Part shown: positions 14,776 to 17,499 of the stretch, in pieces | Layout of the letters: every line of letters begins with the position of its first letter | How positions within the stretch are numbered: position 1 is the stretch's first letter | NCBI GenBank assembly: GCA_947630465.1 | Contig: CANRHT010000018.1 | Coordinates: 1 to 17,499, forward strand | Source: an uncultured Pseudomonadaceae bacterium | GTDB taxonomy: Bacteria > Pseudomonadota > Gammaproteobacteria > Pseudomonadales > Pseudomonadaceae | DNA length: 17,499 bases | Direction of reading: 5' to 3' | Program-made: the position numbers and the translations under genes | Notes under the pieces: model-generated | Databases searched by the model: none | The model's input: only the letters and a program-made list of their open reading frames with translations | What the model was told of the DNA's origin: nothing

Positions 14776-14789
14776 AAGTCAGCCCTCGA

Positions 14790-16913
14790 TCAATTTTGTC
14801 CTACCGTTGCCACGATAGTGACTTGCTTGTTATCTGGGATCTCTTGGTAAGCCAGCACATACATATTGGGTACGGCTAACCGAGCAAAGCGCGACATCAT
14901 GGCTCGAATCTGTCCGGCTACCAGCAGTACCACTGGCTTGCCTAGCATTTCCTGACGCTGCGCCGCCTCTATAAGAGACCGCTGTAGTTTCTCGGCCATC
15001 CCAGGTTCAAGCAATACTCCCTCACTTGAACCTTGTCCGGCCTTCTGCATACTACTAAGCAATATCTGTTCCAACCTTGGCTCTAAGGTGATCACAGGCA
15101 GCTCAGGCTCAAGCCCGACAATGCTTTGCACGATTGCCCGCGATAAAGCGACCCGCACCGCTGCGACGATAGCGTCAGGATCTTGACTCCGCGTTACCGT
15201 CTCCGCGATGGCTTCGGCAATACTGCGAATATCACGCACCGGCACCTGTTCTTGCAGCAAGCCCTGCAAAATACGCAGCAAACTCGATAGGGAAATCATG
15301 CCCGGCACCAGCTCTTCTGCCAGTTTGGGCGAGCTTTTCGCCAACACTTGCATCAATTGCTGCACTTCTTCGTGCCCTAACAGCTCATGCGCATGTTTAT
15401 TGAGAATCTGATTAAGATGCGTCGCTACAACGGTACTGGTATCGACCACGGTATAGCCCAGCGACTGCGCTTGATCACGCTGCGTTGGCTCAACCCAAAC
15501 CGCTTCTAAGCCAAACGCGGGATCATGTGTCGCAATACCATTGAGGGTGCCAAAAACTTGACCCGGATTAATCGCCAATTCACGCTCGGGATACACTTCA
15601 GCTTCAGCCACAGTGACGCCCATTAACGTTAGACGATAGACATTGGGTAATAAATCCAAGTTGTCGCGAATATGCACTGAAGGCATCAAGAAGCCTAAGT
15701 CTTGCGACAGTTTTTTACGCACACCTTTAATGCGCGCCAGCAACTGCCCACCTTGATTGCGATCCACTAAAGGAATCAGGCGGTAACCCACTTCCAGGCC
15801 GACCATATCCACAGGCGTCACATCATCCCAACCCAGCTCGCGATTCTCAGCGGTAACAGGCGCTGGCAACTGATCAAGATCCTGCTGCTCTTTTTCTACA
15901 ACAGCGAGTTCTTTTTTGTTTTCACGCTTCCAAATTAAATATGCACCACCAGCAGCCAACAAACCCAAACCAATAAAAGACACGTGCGGCATGCCCGGCA
16001 CCGCACCCATCGCAATCAAAATAACCGCAGACACCGCCAAGGCTTTAGGCGAAGTAAACATCTGCCGACTGATCTGCTCACCCATATCTTCCGAGGTGGT
16101 GACGCGGGTAACCATGATCGCAGCGGCAGTAGAAAGCAGCAGCGAAGGCACCTGCGCAACCAGACCGTCACCAATAGTGAGCAATGCGTAAACCTTACCG
16201 GCCTCAACAAAACCCATGGAGTGCTGCGCCATACCAATAGCGATACCACCCAATAAGTTAATAAATAAAATTAACAAACCAGCGACCGCATCCCCGCGCA
16301 CAAACTTACTGGCACCGTCCATGGAACCGTAGAAGTCTGCCTCTTGCGACACTTCACTGCGGCGGATTTTAGCTTGCTCTTGGTCAATTAAACCGGCGTT
16401 TAAGTCAGCATCAATCGCCATTTGCTTACCCGGCATGGCATCCAAGGTGAAGCGCGCACTCACCTCAGAAATACGCCCCGCACCTTTGGTCACCACCACA
16501 AAGTTAATGATCATCAAGATGGCAAAGACCACGGCACCGACCACGTAGTTACCGCCGATCACCACCTCACCAAAGGCTTGAATCACTTTACCCGCCGCAT
16601 CACCGCCATCATGCCCATGCAATAAAACCACACGGGTCGAAGCCACGTTCAGGGCTAAGCGTAATAAGGTGGCGGTCAGTAGAATGGTCGGAAACGCAGC
16701 GAAGTCCAACGGGCGCATGGCATACACACCTACCAGCAGCACAACAATGGACAGAGCGATATTAAAGGTGAAGAACACATCCAATAAAAATGGCGGGATC
16801 GGCAGCGTCATCATTGCCAAGATGACCAGTAACAGCAACGGCACACCAAGGTTGCCCTGCTTGAGCAAGGCGACACCGGTGCGCATATTACTTTTTAGCT
16901 GCGTGTTATTCAC
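14790..16913 (-). CDS. flhA: Flagellar type III export gate protein FlhA
   Basis: Inner-membrane component of the flagellar export gate; its cytoplasmic ring receives chaperone-substrate complexes. The start chosen is GTG 16913, with AGAGA upstream. This gives 707 residues, the length I recall for P. aeruginosa FlhA, and an N-terminus (MNNTQLKSNMRTG) that aligns with it. A farther GTG at 16949 would add 12 residues without support. Membrane segments occupy about 22-330. The FHIPEP signature RISEVSARFTLDAMPGKQMA starts at 147, and Asp208 in RGDAVAG matches the residue tied to proton coupling. The soluble C-terminal domain covers about 345-707. A sigma-54 promoter lies about 75 bases upstream. 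It is the first gene of the motility block in this window. Confidence 0.97.
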   Translation of the reverse strand: MNNTQLKSNMRTGVALLKQGNLGVPLLLLVILAMMTLPIPPFLLDVFFTFNIALSIVVLLVGVYAMRPLDFAAFPTILLTATLLRLALNVASTRVVLLHGHDGGDAAGKVIQAFGEVVIGGNYVVGAVVFAILMIINFVVVTKGAGRISEVSARFTLDAMPGKQMAIDADLNAGLIDQEQAKIRRSEVSQEADFYGSMDGASKFVRGDAVAGLLILFINLLGGIAIGMAQHSMGFVEAGKVYALLTIGDGLVAQVPSLLLSTAAAIMVTRVTTSEDMGEQISRQMFTSPKALAVSAVILIAMGAVPGMPHVSFIGLGLLAAGGAYLIWKRENKKELAVVEKEQQDLDQLPAPVTAENRELGWDDVTPVDMVGLEVGYRLIPLVDRNQGGQLLARIKGVRKKLSQDLGFLMPSVHIRDNLDLLPNVYRLTLMGVTVAEAEVYPERELAINPGQVFGTLNGIATHDPAFGLEAVWVEPTQRDQAQSLGYTVVDTSTVVATHLNQILNKHAHELLGHEEVQQLMQVLAKSSPKLAEELVPGMISLSSLLRILQGLLQEQVPVRDIRSIAEAIAETVTRSQDPDAIVAAVRVALSRAIVQSIVGLEPELPVITLEPRLEQILLSSMQKAGQGSSEGVLLEPGMAEKLQRSLIEAAQRQEMLGKPVVLLVAGQIRAMMSRFARLAVPNMYVLAYQEIPDNKQVTIVATVGQN

Positions 16914-16986
16914 AAAACGTTCTCTTTTAAAATTTAAGTACCAATGCACTTAATATTGACGCCAAGGCGATGACTTTGACGATCGA

Positions 16987-17002
16987 TGCAAGAATCAGTC
17001 CA
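16987..17002 (-). promoter_or_regulatory. Sigma-54 (RpoN) promoter upstream of flhA
   Basis: The minus strand reads TGGACTGATTCTTGCA: -24 TGG and -12 TTGCA with exact GG-N10-GC spacing. The -24 box departs from TGGCAC at three bases. The predicted start near 16976 gives a leader of about 63 bases. flhA is under RpoN/FleQ control in P. aeruginosa, which supports the call. Confidence 0.65.
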
Positions 17003-17032
17003 CTTAACGCTAAAAAACCAAGCATCTAGAAC

Positions 17033-17063
17033 TGCAAAGGCCGCCTCTTGGGCAGCCTTTGCA
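17033..17063 (-). terminator. Hairpin downstream of oadB, likely terminator
   Basis: TGCAAAGGC pairs with GCCTTTGCA, extended inward by a wobble pair and GCC/GGC around a five-base loop, about 28 bases after the oadB stop. The T run after the stem is poor on both strands, so termination efficiency is uncertain. It insulates flhA from oadB. Confidence 0.6.
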
Positions 17064-17090
17064 AATTGTACAGCTGATTTAAAGCGTGTG

Positions 17091-17499
17091 TTAGCCGCCG
17101 ACAAAACTCAGCAACACACCCGCCGCCACTGCCGAGCCAATCACGCCAGCCACGTTAGGCCCCATCGCGTGCATCAGCAGGAAGTTTTGCGGATTGGATT
17201 CAAGCCCAACCTTGTTGGAGACGCGCGCAGCCATTGGCACCGCCGACACACCCGCCGAACCAATCAGAGGATTGATTTTATGGGTACTGAACTTATTCAT
17301 CACCTTGGCCATGATAATACCCATCGCCGTACCAGCACTAAAGGCAATCATCCCTAGTGCTAAGATACCTAAGGTTTTGATTTGTAAGAACGAGTCAGCT
17401 GACAACTTAGAACCCACCGTCAAACCCAAACCTATAGTAACGATATTAATCAGCGCATTACGTGAAGTATCAGCCAAACGCTCAACCACACCACTTTCG
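17091..17499 (-). CDS. oadB: Sodium ion-translocating decarboxylase beta subunit (C-terminal part, cut by window)
   Basis: Integral membrane subunit that couples decarboxylation of a biotin-bound carboxyl group to sodium export, as in oxaloacetate decarboxylase (OadB) and related methylmalonyl-CoA or malonate enzymes. The last 135 codons are visible; the frame continues past 17499 ([10 protein letters not shown] upstream of the first apparent start, a GTG). Family marks are [37 protein letters not shown] and [24 protein letters not shown], the conserved C-terminal membrane segments with the Gly-Ser-Ala-Gly and Asn-Pro features of the sodium site. The true start and the alpha and gamma subunits, if present, lie to the right. 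Which substrate the complex uses cannot be told from this piece. The gene is unrelated to flagella, and its place before flhA is unusual for Pseudomonas as I know it. Confidence 0.93.
   Translation of the reverse strand, partial: ESGVVERLADTSRNALINIVTIGLGLTVGSKLSADSFLQIKTLGILALGMIAFSAGTAMGIIMAKVMNKFSTHKINPLIGSAGVSAVPMAARVSNKVGLESNPQNFLLMHAMGPNVAGVIGSAVAAGVLLSFVGG

Noticed and set aside
16986..17357. 123-codon plus-strand frame at the right edge
   Set aside because: It is antisense to oadB, whose conserved membrane segments are clear, and it also runs across the hairpin between oadB and flhA.

Overview
The window comes from a gammaproteobacterium of the Pseudomonas lineage. The gene order flhA-flhF-fleN-fliA-cheY-cheZ-cheA-cheB-motC-motD-parC-parP-cheW-DUF2802 is the one I know from Pseudomonas aeruginosa, the encoded proteins read as close relatives of the Pseudomonas ones, and an 83-residue OprI lipoprotein is present. 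Base composition looks close to half G+C, lower than in typical Pseudomonas, which suggests a low-GC Pseudomonadaceae genus such as Denitrificimonas or Thiopseudomonas (inference). Two of the three boundary genes, oprI and oadB, do not sit here in P. aeruginosa, so the edges of the block look rearranged.

Layout, left to right. Positions 1-2223 (minus) hold the 5' part of a hybrid sensor histidine kinase with a periplasmic 7TMR-DISM sensor, cut by the window edge inside its receiver domain. Positions 2224-2512 are a divergent promoter region with two inverted repeats. oprI (plus) follows and ends in a strong hairpin terminator, convergent with the motility block. From 2846 to 16913 every gene is on the minus strand and tightly packed, so it is transcribed from right to left: flhA, flhF, fleN, fliA, cheY, cheZ, cheA, cheB, motC, motD, then parC, parP, cheW and a DUF2802 gene. 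At the right edge is the 3' part of oadB, a sodium-pumping decarboxylase beta subunit, also on the minus strand, followed by a hairpin.

The block joins three jobs. FlhA, FlhF and FleN handle flagellar export, polar placement and number, and FliA is the late flagellar sigma factor. CheY, CheZ, CheA, CheB and CheW form the chemosensory phosphorelay, with MotC/MotD as stator. ParC and ParP place the chemosensory array at the pole. Two sigma-54 type promoters (GG-N10-GC) can be read: one before flhA and a near-consensus one in the motD-parC gap, which suggests that parC-parP-cheW-DUF2802 can be transcribed as its own unit.

Most of the window is ordinary for this lineage. The points worth a second look are a three-to-four-fold repeated acidic/Leu-Leu motif in the CheA linker that resembles the CheY-binding tail of the CheZ encoded next to it, the sigma-54 promoter ahead of parC, and a 15-codon minicistron linking parC to parP by overlapping stop/start codons on both sides. 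I see no undescribed defence system, mobile element, CRISPR array or RNA gene.
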